A program made the translations under genes and the position numbers. Below are positions 37,246 through 49,021 of a stretch of 64,000 bases of DNA, piece by piece. The DNA is from Acephala macrosclerotiorum (lineage: Eukaryota; Ascomycota; Leotiomycetes; Helotiales; Mollisiaceae): assembly GCA_014904845.1 (NCBI GenBank), contig MU119238.1, positions 276,218 to 340,217 on the forward strand. The letters run 5' to 3'. The notes under the pieces were generated by a model, which was not told the DNA's origin, made no database searches, and was given only the letters and a program-made list of their open reading frames with translations. How positions within the stretch are numbered: the first letter of the stretch is position 1; every line of letters begins with the position of its first letter.

Positions 37246-39984
37246 ATACCTTTCCAGATCTTCTCATCTCACCTTACAAGCCTAATCATTTCGCCGACGG
37301 ATGGTAATAGATAGAGGCGGGAAGGAGTTTACAAGGACATTCATTTGGCATCAGCATTGCTTTCCCCACATCATGACATTTTGGAGCTTCTACACAACAC
37401 CTTGCTCATGTGTCGCTCGACGACGGATTCACTTCTCACGTACATACTTTTCATATTGCTTGCAAGCTACACGGCTTGAGTGGAGGAAAGGCAATCGCAA
37501 GCATATGGTCTAGATCGAATACTAGATCGATAATAATGCAAAAACCTCACTAATACTTCCGATCTTCCATATCGCGTGATTGTAGTCGTCGCCCTCTGCC
37601 GATGCCAATATATCACGCATATATTGGATCTTCTTTCTCCACACGGGGTTCTCTATTGATTGACGGGATGGAGATGTCGTCGAATATGTCCGAGGCCGGA
37701 TTGGATTGACCGTTATCTTGGCCCTGGCAGACCTCGTATCCGCCTGCATCATGCACGATGGCAGCCATCCTGGTAGGTTCTTTGTGACACCTGCTCTGAT
37801 ATTTTGCTTATTCACGTCGCTAAGGATGTCATTTCGTGTTCATATATTTCCGCAGCCAAGTTGGGAAGGCAATTCTTCACGATGGATGCCGAAGTTCCAT
37901 GGAGTCAGAGCACTGCGAACAGACTCTTCGAGACGCGCGTGCTTTGTGAAATTAAAGCGCGAAAGACGGACATTCTCCTTACAGCATCAAGAGAATCGTG
38001 ACCTCCCTATTTCAGACATTCGAATTGGCCGTCGTACACAGCATTGTCAGTTCCAAGCCTTGGGGAATGAATTCCATTCTTCTGCTCCAACTCGTTCCCT
38101 ACATCACGTCCAGTGACGTGTCGAAGCAGCATCAACTACCTACCGCTTAACTTCATTTCTGCTTCAAATATTTCCTTTCGGGTGGAGCAAGCCCTGAGGC
38201 ACGCAAGAGGCCTATCAAACCAGTCGTGGTCGAGATTCTGCTCCTCAACCACGAGCACCGCCATCGGTTTCGCGACAAAATCTGCCAACTCCCAACCAAA
38301 TTCCCGTTCCTAGTTTTCAGTTGACGCATCCATACTTCTTGAGCTTCAACTCCAAGTACTTCTGTTGCATTTAACACGCGTCTTTTGCATGCCACACACC
38401 TGGTTGGAATTGATATCGAGCACGAGCTGCGATGAGTTAGAGATGCTCTAGGGGAACCGAGTGAGGATCGTTCGACCAACGTCTGGGGCTTGCTCTGTGC
38501 CGAGGAGGAATTTTGGACGCGTTTTGTCGGGTATGAGGTATTTTTCTGTCAATTTTTCAAGTTTGGGGCTTCTTGAGTTTATTTGTGGGTGTTTAAAAGT
38601 TTTGTTCGGAGTGCTCGTGGCTCTCGATCTCGAGCAGGAGCGAAATGCTTCGCGAGAGCTTGGGCACAAACAGCATATAAAATGGATGTACCTCTCGTCT
38701 AATTCATGGCCTGTGGATGGTAAAAGTGCGCCTTCCTCTGCGATCTGTCTCTTACCGCGGAGCTCAGCGTGTGCGGCTCGTCCTCCCAATCTGCTGCGAG
38801 TCTCCTGGAATTCTCTTGGCATTGTCAGTAACCATATTAAGCTTCCACCTCTGTATACTACTGTTCAGCTGGATGAAGATCGAGAGGTCGACTTCTAAGG
38901 TTCCTATGCTCTAGTGGACATCTGCGCGTGGATGTTGGCAGAGACATGATCTGACAACAGCCTCGAGCGTTGTATCCTACGCGAAAAATTGGGTATCACG
39001 AGAATCAGCACAGCGGATCGCGCTGGAGCAGAACTACAGCGGCTATCCGCACGCACGAAGATAGGAAAAATTGAGAAGAAAGGCTGCAGCAGTATCTACC
39101 TACCTACCTGTTGCGCACGGCTTCACAACCCATGCATGCGAGATACTTCCGCAGCAGGCAGCTCAAAATAGACCAAGTAGCCTGCGTATCGTTCCTTACC
39201 TAATTCAGAGATGAGAAAAAGCCAGGACCAAATCTCGTAATATGTTTCAATATGAAATTCTGGGCTTGAGTTCTGAGACTTCGAAATCGAGCTTCTCCAG
39301 GTCAGAATGTGTTGTCTTCGCGAATATCGACGTATCAACCACTCGAGAAAGGAAGCCTGTCCATCACAAGCACTTGAAGTTAAACTTTCCGGGAGTCCAT
39401 TATCTGTCTTTCTGGAGCCAATGTCTTCGGATCAAGATTGTCTGTAATGAAAACGCCTGGATCAGACTTTGGAATGCGAAAACTCACACTCAAAGAACGG
39501 ACATTGGAGTAGCTATATGCAATGATTACTACTGTCGTCCATGTTTTGACTGACTGGGCATAGATACTGCTCAGTAGTATCGCATCGGCCAGGCGTGAGA
39601 CGTCACCCTCGACCAGAAACCAGTTCGTGAAGCTGAATTCTCAGTCAATATTGCACGCCATCTCAGCTATGGCGGCGTCGATTCGATCCCTAACCCTCAG
39701 CGAGGTGGTGATACCTCTTTGGCGATAAGGTTGTGGCATTCAGAGCTGCGTCTATTTGGGGACACGACTCCAGGACCACTTGCCGCGTGCGATGGTGATC
39801 TATTACATATCGCCTAAGAAAACATCCTACCTAGATTCCGGTATTATGATGCTTCCTACCATTTGTTGCGCATCTGAATCCACAATAGTTCCTAGCTTCG
39901 CCGGGCATCGTGCTACGGTTCTACATATCTCCCGCCCGAAATATCGAAGGTATACCCGAGAGTTTCTGCTATGATATAGCCATA
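37246..39984. other. intergenic, no supported gene
   Basis: Short frames on both strands with no recognisable domain, for example 38461-38898 (+) and 38448-38822 (-), which overlap each other. Nothing called. Confidence 0.4.
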
Positions 39985-40200
39985 CACCAGGGGGTGCATT
40001 AATTCGTGACCCATCAACCGAAGAACATCGAATATATCTCAACGACCACAATGATTGGAAACTCCTTTTGCGGGAGGAAAATCATCTTTGAGGCGAGACA
40101 AATATTTTATCCTCTTCTCAAGTGGTCGCGAAGTCGGGGCTATGCGATATTCTAGGGGTGCAAACTTTGGTTGGGTCACGAATTAGTGCACCCCCTGGTG
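39985..40200. mobile_element. 216-bp MITE-like element with about 38-bp terminal inverted repeats
   Basis: The left end CACCAGGGGGTGCATTAATT (from 39985) is matched in reverse complement by the right end (to 40200) over about 36-39 bp with only a few differences (left arm to about 40023, right arm from about 40165). ATA flanks both ends directly (39982-39984 and 40201-40203), consistent with a TA-type target duplication. The interior has no transposase, so it would be non-autonomous. Confidence 0.8.
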
Positions 40201-41668
40201 ATAACAAGGACGCTGACCAGCTCAAAATGTGGAACCCTACCCCAAGACAAGTGGTCATTGCAAAAGTAAAGATGCAAGGGTCGCACCCTCGACGAGGGTG
40301 ACGAGGCCAGGAGCGCTAGCATCAATGACAAGGCCGGGTGGGCATTTCTCAAGTGTAAGGCTTTCATCAACCAGAGCCTGAACTGGGCAGCCGCCCACGA
40401 GAAATTGTGTAAGCTACGTCCCAGCATACCCCTTGAGGCAGATCCAGGGCTAAAACACCGCACTTACCTTTATTTCTGTGCTGCACAAGGCTTAGACCAT
40501 CAGGGCCAACGTGGGGCAATCCCTTCAGCTGTTGCTTTGCTTCTTGCCGACACCAGCTCTACGGACGACTGTACTCGAATGGAGGATAGTATCGACGGAC
40601 TGGGAGGCCAAAGCGAGATCAGCTCCTCTGGCGTAAATACAGCATCTTTGGCAAGCTCCAGTTCAAACAGCTCCGAGACTCTGAGCAATGCGGCACCTTC
40701 CCCGGGATTTTGTGTCAATGACATCAAGGACAGTGCTACCCTCGACGGCTTAGAAGACGTCTCTCACACAGAAGCAGGAGAAGAATATGGTCTTCGTGAC
40801 CACCGAAGCTACAATGAAGCCTTTTTAAAACAGCTCGGGCCGGTTTACCATCGTGTCGTCAATAAGTGCATCGGCGTTCATTGGCTTCACGGGTACATAC
40901 CCTGGCCGGACCAGGCAGTTCTAACCCTCGATAACACCAGGCTCAAACCGCAGAACGGATCATTGACACCAAGGAGCAGCTGTGCCAAATGCTGCTCTCT
41001 TAGAGGCATCTTACTTCAATGAGTCGCAGTGTCAAAGTATAACGATAAAGGTAGCAAGCTGTGCGCCGCGTCAGTCAACTGCGAGGACTTGGCGCATGAA
41101 GGGTACTCTTCCTGTGACAAGCACCTTCGATGAAATCAAGGTGCAATATATCGATACCTTTCACCGGAAATGGGCCAATACCGAGTAGAACGTCGTGATG
41201 GCTACCCTGAGTCATGGGAGGAAAGATAGCGAAATCTGAACTGGATAAATCGCCCGTTGTCCGGCGCTGACATTGTGACTACGGAGGACATGGCAATATT
41301 CTTAACCAACGCCGAGCTTGGCGCTATCCCAAATGACAGGCGTCTCGTCTATTCGTGGTTCTGGCGGTAGACAACAACGAATTTGTTAATGAGAAAGGCC
41401 GTCTGCTCCAGGCGCGATCATACCTCGCACGATCAAGGATACTATGGATTTGTCGCAAGGCATCCTTCGCTCTCAAATCAAAGGCTCCCAGCCTTGCTTA
41501 GCAAGTATATCTCCCTGAATTAAATGTACGAATTCTCATTAGGGGCTTAGGAACAACCCCGGCATCCTGAAGCATCCTCCGCTAGGTCACAAAAAAAAAT
41601 CGCGGGGAGCTTCTGTTCAAACATTACATTGAATCAAGACTAGTCTAGATCTAGGAATCAATCCCTTC
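40201..41668. other. region between the MITE and the monooxygenase
   Basis: Holds the doubtful frame at 40405-41022 and degenerate open pieces after it. Nothing else is recognised up to the 3' end of the flavin monooxygenase gene. Confidence 0.35.
40405..41022 (+). CDS. hypothetical open frame, low support
   Basis: 205 open codons with a Ser/Thr/Asp-rich middle (SSSNSSETLSN) and a more structured end (NEAFLKQLGPVYHRVVNKC, HWLHGYIPWPD). A second open piece, 40982-41188, follows in another frame and more broken coding-like DNA extends to about 41500. This could be a decayed gene or chance openness. No family recognised. Confidence 0.25.
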   Translation: MCKLRPSIPLEADPGLKHRTYLYFCAAQGLDHQGQRGAIPSAVALLLADTSSTDDCTRMEDSIDGLGGQSEISSSGVNTASLASSSSNSSETLSNAAPSPGFCVNDIKDSATLDGLEDVSHTEAGEEYGLRDHRSYNEAFLKQLGPVYHRVVNKCIGVHWLHGYIPWPDQAVLTLDNTRLKPQNGSLTPRSSCAKCCSLRGILLQ

Positions 41669-42879
41669 TCATGCTGCCTTGGCTTCTCGTTCCTTCAGGC
41701 CCTCGCGCACAAGTGGCAGTACATACCGTCCATAATCAACCGCATCATTGAAGTTATCATACCCACGAATAGAGAGGAGGGTAGCACCAAGATCAACATA
41801 GTCCAAAAGTGAGTCAGCAACAGTTTTGTAAGATCCCACCAAAGCCGTCGAAGCGCCACGAGCATTCGTTGCGGTTACAGTAGGATACCAAAGAGCACGA
41901 TCTTGGACCTCGCCTTTCTTGGCGATGTCGAGAAGACGTTGAGAGCCAACGTTTTGTGGTGGTGGAGCATCGGCTGGCACTTTGCCTTGTCCTGCTGCTC
42001 TGCGGCTCTTCAGGACGTCGAGCGTGTGGTGTGCCTTTGCCCAGGCAAGGTCGTCTGTTTCAGCAGTGATTGGGCGGAACGTTACCCCTGTTTCTTATTA
42101 GCTCTGTTCATACATTGTAGTGTACGGCATGTGAAGTAAGGTCAAATTCTCCGAACTCATGTCGTCTGCACGTGCAGTTTGGGTATGTGCCCTTTTGACT
42201 TACAAATCCGTGGCCTGTCAGTACGACCAGCCTTCTCAGCCTCAGCATAGATGCGATCGATCTGCTCCTTCGTCTCCTTTAACGGCTCCCCCCACAGTCC
42301 GAAGATATCGGCAAGTGAGCCACCAACGCGGTATGCTTCGTCCGATGATCCTCCCACTGATACGGGAATGGTACCATTGACAGGGCGAACATCATTGTTG
42401 AATTGCTTGAACTGAAAATAGGTTCCATCCCAATCGAAAGGCTTATTAGACTCCCATGCACGTCTCAGAATACGAATGTACTCCTCGAGTCTTCCATAAC
42501 GCTGCTCCTTGGAGAGAAAGTCCCCCTCCTTGGCCTGTTCGGCGTCGCTACCACCAGCAATGAAATGCACCACAGCTCTACCCTTGCTCAGACCATCGAG
42601 TGTCGCTAGAGCCTTTGCAGCGACAGTTGGGTAGAGGGTATTCGGTCGAAGGGCGATGATGACTTTGATGTTCTTGGTTACGGCTGCAATAGTGGCACCG
42701 ATTGTGAAGGGATCGAAAGAGTTGGAACCATAGGGGATTAAAGTGTAGTTGAAGCCATAATCATCAAGCGAGCGGGCATAGCGAACGAGGAATTCTGGAT
42801 CAACTTGTGCGTTGGGAATCGGGAAAAGCTCCGAAGAAGCGTTGGGAGGAGTCACGCTGATGAACTCTACTGGTGCCAT
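41669..42879 (-). CDS. luciferase-like FMN-dependent monooxygenase (SsuD/SfnG type), two exons
   Basis: Exon 1 is 42879-42204 and exon 2 is 42087-41669, with a 116-nt intron starting GTAAGT and ending CAG; 364 residues. The barrel signatures of the bacterial-luciferase-like family are clear: SLDDYGFNYTLIPYG near the start, the FMN/phosphate region RAVVHFIAGGSDAEQ, SKEQRYGRLEEYIRILR, FDWDGTYFQF and, after the junction, VTFRPITAETDDLAWAKAH. Length is close to alkanesulfonate monooxygenases (about 380). Such enzymes use reduced FMN and O2 to desulfonate alkanesulfonates or oxidise sulfones, so a role in sulfur scavenging is likely by family, though the exact substrate is not visible. It stands alone, without an obvious flavin reductase or transporter nearby. 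Confidence 0.88.
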
Positions 42880-44673
42880 TCTGATGTTTTGAATTTAACT
42901 TGCAGACTTTGAATTTGGAGAGTGGGAGACCGAGACTCGAAGGAAGACATGTCGTTGCTTATAGATCCAATTCAGGTTGTTAGCTAGTAAATAGCGACAA
43001 TTGCGGGGAGGATGACGCCTTACCTACATAAGCCGATGTTCGGGCTTAGGCCCCCATCTTTATTAGTGATCCTACCCGCAAACTCTCTTGGTCAAGCCAA
43101 TGCAACAGAACATCGATTTTTGACTGCTCCACTGGACATGATAAGGAACTGCAAGGAACGTTCGATTGCATTTGCAACGAGCCAATTAAGGACAAGGGGT
43201 CGCTATGATCCTGACTTGACAGCCTGCTTTGAACGCCTCCCCTTGAGCACGCAAGAGAAGCATCTGTTGTGCAATCATTGAATGTACCGCCTTCAAGGAG
43301 ATAATGTCACCTTGCATTTTTGTTGCACGTCGCAAAACCTCGGGCACGACTTCAATGCGAGAATGTCTTCTCGCACATGGTAGTTTGGGGGTCGTACCAC
43401 AAGTGCAGGCCCTCGATAGCCAATGCAGTCCGACTGCGCATTGTAGTCTACTTTGGGGTATTACTGATAGCCACACTAGACTTTTGCGGACTTCGCAGCC
43501 TGGCTTAAAGTTGCACCCGTTTGGAGGTACGGTTCAAGAGCTCAAGCTTCTCGTTGCACGTTGCACCTATGCTCGGGCGGATCTGGGTCTTCCCGCTCAG
43601 AGGTTTGCTTAGGAAGCCGTCGGGCATGAGGCCGAATAGAGGGGACGATGGAAGTACAGCTAAGCAAGTTTACGGGCCGGATCGAGGAGAACGCAGCCAT
43701 TGAAGATCGCCATATCGATTAGACTGCAGGTCCATTCATCAGCCTATGACTGCAGCTACGGCGAAGAAAGGCTCAAAGATCGAGGGATAACTTTGCCAGT
43801 CTTTGCAAGTGCAATGATCTCGATTCGCAATGTTTGTGGTGGGGATCGCTGCGCAGCTCAACTTGTTCGCCACAGGAGAAGAGAGGTCAAGTTACTAGCC
43901 TGAACGAACCTGTACCATCAACCCGATCAAATATAGTCACGCTTTACGCTGATGGCGACGACAAAGCTGAGGAAGCCGAAGTGTTATCAAATTGAACGAG
44001 CATGGCTTCTTATGTCAACCTTCGTGGAATGTCATGTGGGTAGTCTTCGACTATATTTGGCAATGACTGGGCTATCTGTATCTTCAGGAAGGATGGCGAT
44101 GGCATCGGGCATGATACCCTGAGATCCTTGATACTGAGAAGCATATTCCACCGAAGTGGAGGGAGGCTAACTTTTGTTTCTTCTTACATCTTGTGTTAGT
44201 ATTATGCTTGCTAGTCAGTCGTAGAGCTTCCTGAAAGTAGCGGATTAGGGCTCTTACGGATGAATGTTCTCCGAATTTGCGACGAGACTTGCCTCCTAGG
44301 GCCTAGATACATCTTTCCTGTTCATTTGAACTTTGTAGCTCTTCTCTCAAATTTCCCCAAGATAAGTATGAAGTCTGTTTATTCGCAATTTTGATCGTAT
44401 CCTCGTGACTTCGGGGAAATTCCGTTGTGAACATTTCGTTACTTGCAATGCTCCCATTCAATGGTAGTATCTGCACCCATTCCATATACCCGTGGTCTCC
44501 TTTCTTGTCCTACTCTTGATATACACTCTCTTTCAAAGTCACGCCCCCTGAGTGGAGCTAGGAGAAAATTTCCTCCTGGTAACATTACCGAAGACGGCCC
44601 GCCTCAGCTTGCGCACATATAGATTTGAATAAACAGAATTTTTGACATGTGCTATTCACAAAACAGCATGGTG
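42880..44673. other. intergenic, no supported gene
   Basis: Includes the promoter of the flavin monooxygenase (42880-43000). The remaining frames are short, overlapping and domain-free. Confidence 0.4.
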
Positions 44674-44800
44674 GGACTCCTGGCCCAATGGCAAGGCGCT
44701 TGACTTCGAATCAAGAGATTGTCGGTTCGTTCAACCTGCCCCCGTCTTAAATTCCATCCTTTACTGATAATTCGCATAGGTTCGATCCCGGCGGAGTTCA
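44674..44800 (+). tRNA. tRNA-Arg(TCG) with a 55-nt GT-AG insert in the T arm
   Basis: Acceptor GGACTCC (44674-44680) pairs GGAGTTC (44793-44799) with one G-U. D arm has GCC/GGC. Anticodon stem CTTGA pairs TCAAG around CTTCGAA (anticodon TCG, 44706-44708). The variable loop is AGATT. The T stem GTCGG pairs CCGGC around TTCGATC, but only if 44725-44779 is removed. That segment begins GTTCGT, ends CATAG and has CTGAT (44764-44768) about 11 nt before the end. GGTTCG is present at both ends (44724-44729 and 44779-44784), so the B box GGTTCGATCCC is intact at the 3' copy. T-rich Pol III terminators follow from about 44804. There is no canonical 37/38 intron. A 6-bp target duplication from a tiny insertion is the alternative reading. 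Confidence 0.87.
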
Positions 44801-46281
44801 ATTTATTTTATTTTATTTTATTTTTGAAATGGTGCTCCAAATATTCGGGAGGGGTTTTCTTTTTTAGCTCAACTTGTACAAGGTTCATGGTCCGCCTTGA
44901 GACATGCACCAAGGAAAGCGGAGAAGAGAGGCGACAGAGCTCCCTTGGACGCTTAGAAAGATTGATAGCAAGTTGTATCGCCGTTGAAACGTAATCTACT
45001 GCACATTGCGATAATCAATTCGAACCAAAACCCCGAGATTGTGCATAATAGGATACATTGCTGAGTGCACTTTCCAACTTGTGGCAAACAACAGATCTGC
45101 TTAGTTTCGAACGTGCTCTCTGGCAATGTGACTGTAATACTATACTCACTACCTAAGATCCATTCAACCAAGTAACAATTCTCAAATCTGTATGAGGGTA
45201 GCAAGAACCTTAACATCCCAAGCTGGTTTCTAGGTAAGGCAGCGTTTGTTAAAGTAGGGACTATCCTGAATGACCTAGATAGTCAAAAGCAACATGAATC
45301 CAATCAGCTGATTCGGTCAAGTCGCTCGGCGGAGCCGTAAAATAGATGAGCTTTTGTGAGAACCCGGAAGAGGGGAGACCCACATCACGTGATACAGACA
45401 TTTTCTCTTTGATGTCCAGATGAAGAAACATCAATGATGCTCTGTCCATCCTTCATTTCCAAACCTCTCTCCAAAGGCGCTCACGGGCGCAATCTCCCTC
45501 ACGACAACCGATCAGATGTTCGATGTTCGCCGCTAGGTTCATCCGAAACATCATCTCCAGCTGAGACGCACGAGCTTGGGAGAAGACAATGAACAGCATG
45601 ACAGAACGGAACAACACGATCGGTACATAAATCAGATAGAATCAAGTGAGTCTACTTCAATTAAGCATACATTTAGAGCTAAGTTTGCTGCGTTAACTTA
45701 AGCATAAGGTTAAGGAGAATGCGAACATGTCAGCTCTGGTGGGTCCAGCCACAACGTCACAGAATCTGGGGAAGAAACGTCTGAACTTTCTTTTGTTTCA
45801 TCTGAAACTCTTATCAGCTATCGGCGAACAGTTGGAGCTCAGCTGTTTGACGTTGTGATCAGGGCAGCGCCCAGGGCGTTGCTCACGATTCATGCTTTGA
45901 ACGAAATGAATGAACAGAAATGAAGCCGACTGGAATCTGGTGAGGGCTTCCGCAAGGTACAGTACACCCCTTTTCTAATCTCTACCCCTTGTTGTTTAAC
46001 TGCATTGGGCCGCGGGAAATACAAGCACACAAGCGAGGGCGCCACCGATCTTAGACCAGCCCCGAGCGCCTCTCCCTCTCCCTCTCCCTCTTCCTCGACC
46101 ATCCATCTCCTCTCCATGTCGACCTCGATCTGTGAGCTTCACCAAGTTCCTCTCTGAACGCGGAGACCTCCTCGAGTGCATTTGTGCACGTTACTCTCCT
46201 TCATTTCCACGTCGGAATCCTCACAACGCGTATCGCACGCAAGTCGCTCTTTAATTTCTCTTCGATCCACGCTCCTTCAAC
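44801..46281. other. intergenic and Crh 5' region
   Basis: After the tRNA terminator (TTTATTTTATTTTATTTTAT) no gene is seen. A CTCCCT microsatellite at about 46070-46095 lies in the Crh promoter/5' UTR. Confidence 0.4.
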
Positions 46282-47883
46282 ATGCAATTTTCGTTGTCCT
46301 CGTCGTTCCTTGTTGGAGCTGCTGCTCTCGTCGCGCCGGTCTTCGCACAAACATGGACGGCCTGCAATCCCATGAACACCACTTGTCCTAACGATCCTGC
46401 TCTTGGTATCAGCCATAATTTCGTCTTTAACACCTCCGAAACCGTCACGAATTCGTTCAATATCACCGCTGGATCCCTTGTCTATGGCACCAATGGCACC
46501 GAATTCACCATCAACAAGAAAGGCGACTCTCCGACGATCCAATCTCAATTCTATATCTTTTGGGGCTCTGTCAGCGTTGTTATGAAAGCCGCGTCTGGTC
46601 AGGGTATCATCTCGTCAATTGTGTTGGAGTCCGACGATCTTGATGAAATTGATTGGGAATTCTTGGGCGGAAATGGCACTTACGCTGAAACCAACTACTT
46701 TGGCAAGGGCAACACGACCTCCTACGATCGAGCTATCTACTACCCCACCGTCTCGGATAATCGAGAGAACTTCCATAATTACACTGGTAAATTTCTCAGA
46801 AACATCCCTCAAAAAGGCAGGCAATTGCTGACTCCCCGCCTTATAGTTCATTGGACATCCGATCAATTGCAATGGTACATCGACTCGAACCTCGTGCGAA
46901 CTCTTCCGTATGCTGCGGCATATAATGGCTACAACTATCCGCAGACCCCAATGACTGTCCGTCTTGGTATCTGGGCTGGTGGTGACTCTGAGAACAGCAA
47001 TGGTACGATTGAGTGGGCCGGAGGCCTGACAGACTACTCAAAGGGCCCATATACCATGGTTATTCAGAGCGCACAAATCAACGACTTCTCAACTGGATCG
47101 GCCTACCAATGGACCGATAAGTCTGGAAGCTTCTCGAGCATCAAGGCTATCGCGTAGGTTGCTTCCTCCCCAGTTCTCACACAAGCTAATATTCCTCTCA
47201 GCGGAAACTCTACCGCTGCCGAGACGATCAAGAAAGCCGAGACACCCACTCTTTCCATTGCTCAGAAATGGTCAAATCTTCCCTCAACAACCAAGATTGC
47301 GGTCTATGCTGGTAGCGGCGGTGCTGCCGCCATTCTGCTGGCTGCCCTGATTTTCATCTGCATTCGCCAACGCCGAGTTGGACGTAAGGAACAGGACGCG
47401 TACAACGCGAAGGTTGAGAAGGAGCACCAGGATGCATACCGTGATCAGATGGAACTCCGCGAAAAGGGACTTGGCGGTTGGGATAAGGGTGCCTTCGAGA
47501 AGCAAGGCGAGGATGCTCTTGGTGGCTGGGGAGATCCTCGACGTTCGCACATCCCCCCTGGATACGCCACCGATGAGTCAACATTGCCAAAACTTCCATC
47601 CAATGTTATGGTTAAGGAAGTTTCATCAAGAGTCAACAGCCCTACGATTACCAGAAGCGTCAGCCCTGTCTCACGACATCAAACACCTTCTCTCGTCAGC
47701 CCCGTCCCTCAGAGTCCAGGAGGCTGGAAGGGCGACAATCAAGGCGGAATGATCCACGACATAGGAAATGCTTACTCTGGAGGATATGGCGGCAACGCCA
47801 ATTTCTCAAGAAATCCATCATTCCCTCTCGGCGGCTCAATATCTCAGCGAAGACCCTCAAACGGCGGTTACCAAAGATTCTAG
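46282..47883 (+). CDS. Crh-type GH16 cell-wall transglycosidase, three exons
   Basis: Exons 46282-46786, 46847-47153 and 47202-47883 encode 497 residues. The order is a signal peptide (to about residue 22), then a GH16 fold with the catalytic signature DEIDWEF near residues 120-126 and the conserved YTVHWTSDQLQWYID segment formed across the first splice junction. Next come many N-glycosylation sequons and a Ser/Thr linker, then a transmembrane helix (AAAILLAALIFICI, about 312-325) and a 170-residue cytosolic Gly/Ser/Pro-rich tail. Crh enzymes cross-link chitin to beta-glucan at the cell surface. Most fungal Crh proteins are GPI-anchored; a true transmembrane helix with a tail marks the membrane-spanning subgroup. 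The first intron is 60 nt and has no in-frame stop. Confidence 0.9.
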
Positions 47884-48159
47884 ATCAAGGTAGAGATGTG
47901 GCATGTTCTCTTAATGGTCAGGAGTAATCGGAGTTCAGCAATACAGACAGAGCTCAATGAATATAACGAAAAGAAGTGCACAGCAGGCACTGTGTTATTT
48001 CTACTTGTATAAAGTATAGGATCAAAGGGCCCATGTGTTAGGTAGATTCGGGAATATCCATGAAAGCAGTTTTCAATTCAGTCCTTGTATTTGTGCGGTC
48101 GCTTTGACCATAGCAGCATGTTTCGAATCAAAGGTATCTTTCTATTTGCAAAGTCGGTG

Positions 48160-49021
48160 CTAATCTTCTTCCTCCCCTGGTTCCTTCTTCTTGACTGGTG
48201 CGTCCTTCCGAGCAGCGGCTTCCGCATACTCAAAGTTAGTCTTGTTCATCGTCTCCTTGTACTCCAGAACATGAGCAGGCACCTCCTTAACCTCATTGTA
48301 TGGACCAGGAACCGGCTCTCCAAATTGCTCGCAAAGTGGCAACACTCCAGTCTAAAGCTCGTTAGCATCTCTTCCTCCTCAAATTTGTCTCGTTTGGAAG
48401 CAGTGCATACCCAAACAGCACCCAACACGTTGCTATTCCCCAAATCCCCCTTTTCATCATTCGGCACGCCCTCTCTCACCTTCGCACTCCCACTATCAAT
48501 TTTCACTTTCAGAATCTGAGTACTTTGCATCTCCGCTGCGTTAGGTGGAACACGGGTGTGGCTCCAGCGATCAGGGACGACGGAGTTGGTTATCAGTTCC
48601 ATCGCCCAGAGCTTCTCTTCTACATCTTCGACCGGTGTTGCGTAGCCGAAGAGCACGGCGCTGCGGTAGTTGTAATTGTGGGAGTTTGGTGTTAGGGTTA
48701 AGACTTTTGGATTTAGTTAGAGAGCGTTGTTGGGGAGGAGAGGGGAAAGTGGGGATGGTGGGGAAACAAGGGAGAGCAAGTACCGAGACCATCTACTTTG
48801 GAGGCTGCGATGCAGATGGGGAGACCTTTGCCGCCGGATGCTCGACTGAGGTTCATTATTCGGGCGGAGACGTAGCCGTGGAGATAACAATCTAGGGGAT
48901 CACCGAGGGAGGCGGAAGGACGAGAGAAGGAGCCCATTTGACCGATCAGAGGGAGTATTACGGGGAATGGATCTGTAGGGGATGGTGTGTGTTGGAAAAA
49001 CAGGTAGGATTCGAATGTGAT
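48160..49021 (-). CDS. FMN-binding split-barrel (pyridoxamine-phosphate-oxidase/NimA-like) protein, 5' end unresolved
   Basis: Exons to 48784, 48703-48411 and 48351-48160, with introns of 80 nt (GTACTT...AAAAG) and 59 nt (GTATGC...TTTAG). From Met 48937 this is 212 residues. Landmarks: DPFPVILPLIGQMGSF, DCYLHGYVSARIMNLSRA, GLPICIAASKVDGLVLTLTP, SHNYNYRSAVLFGYA and WAMELITNSVVPDRW, the pattern of fungal split-barrel flavin proteins related to NimA 5-nitroimidazole resistance proteins. Family-like sequence continues upstream of Met 48937 to about 49006 but meets an in-frame TGA at 49024-49022, and no acceptor site lies between. Either a further exon joins at CTACAG (just upstream of DPFP) or the gene has lost its N-terminus. 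The end is a Lys/Glu-rich tail. Confidence 0.7.
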
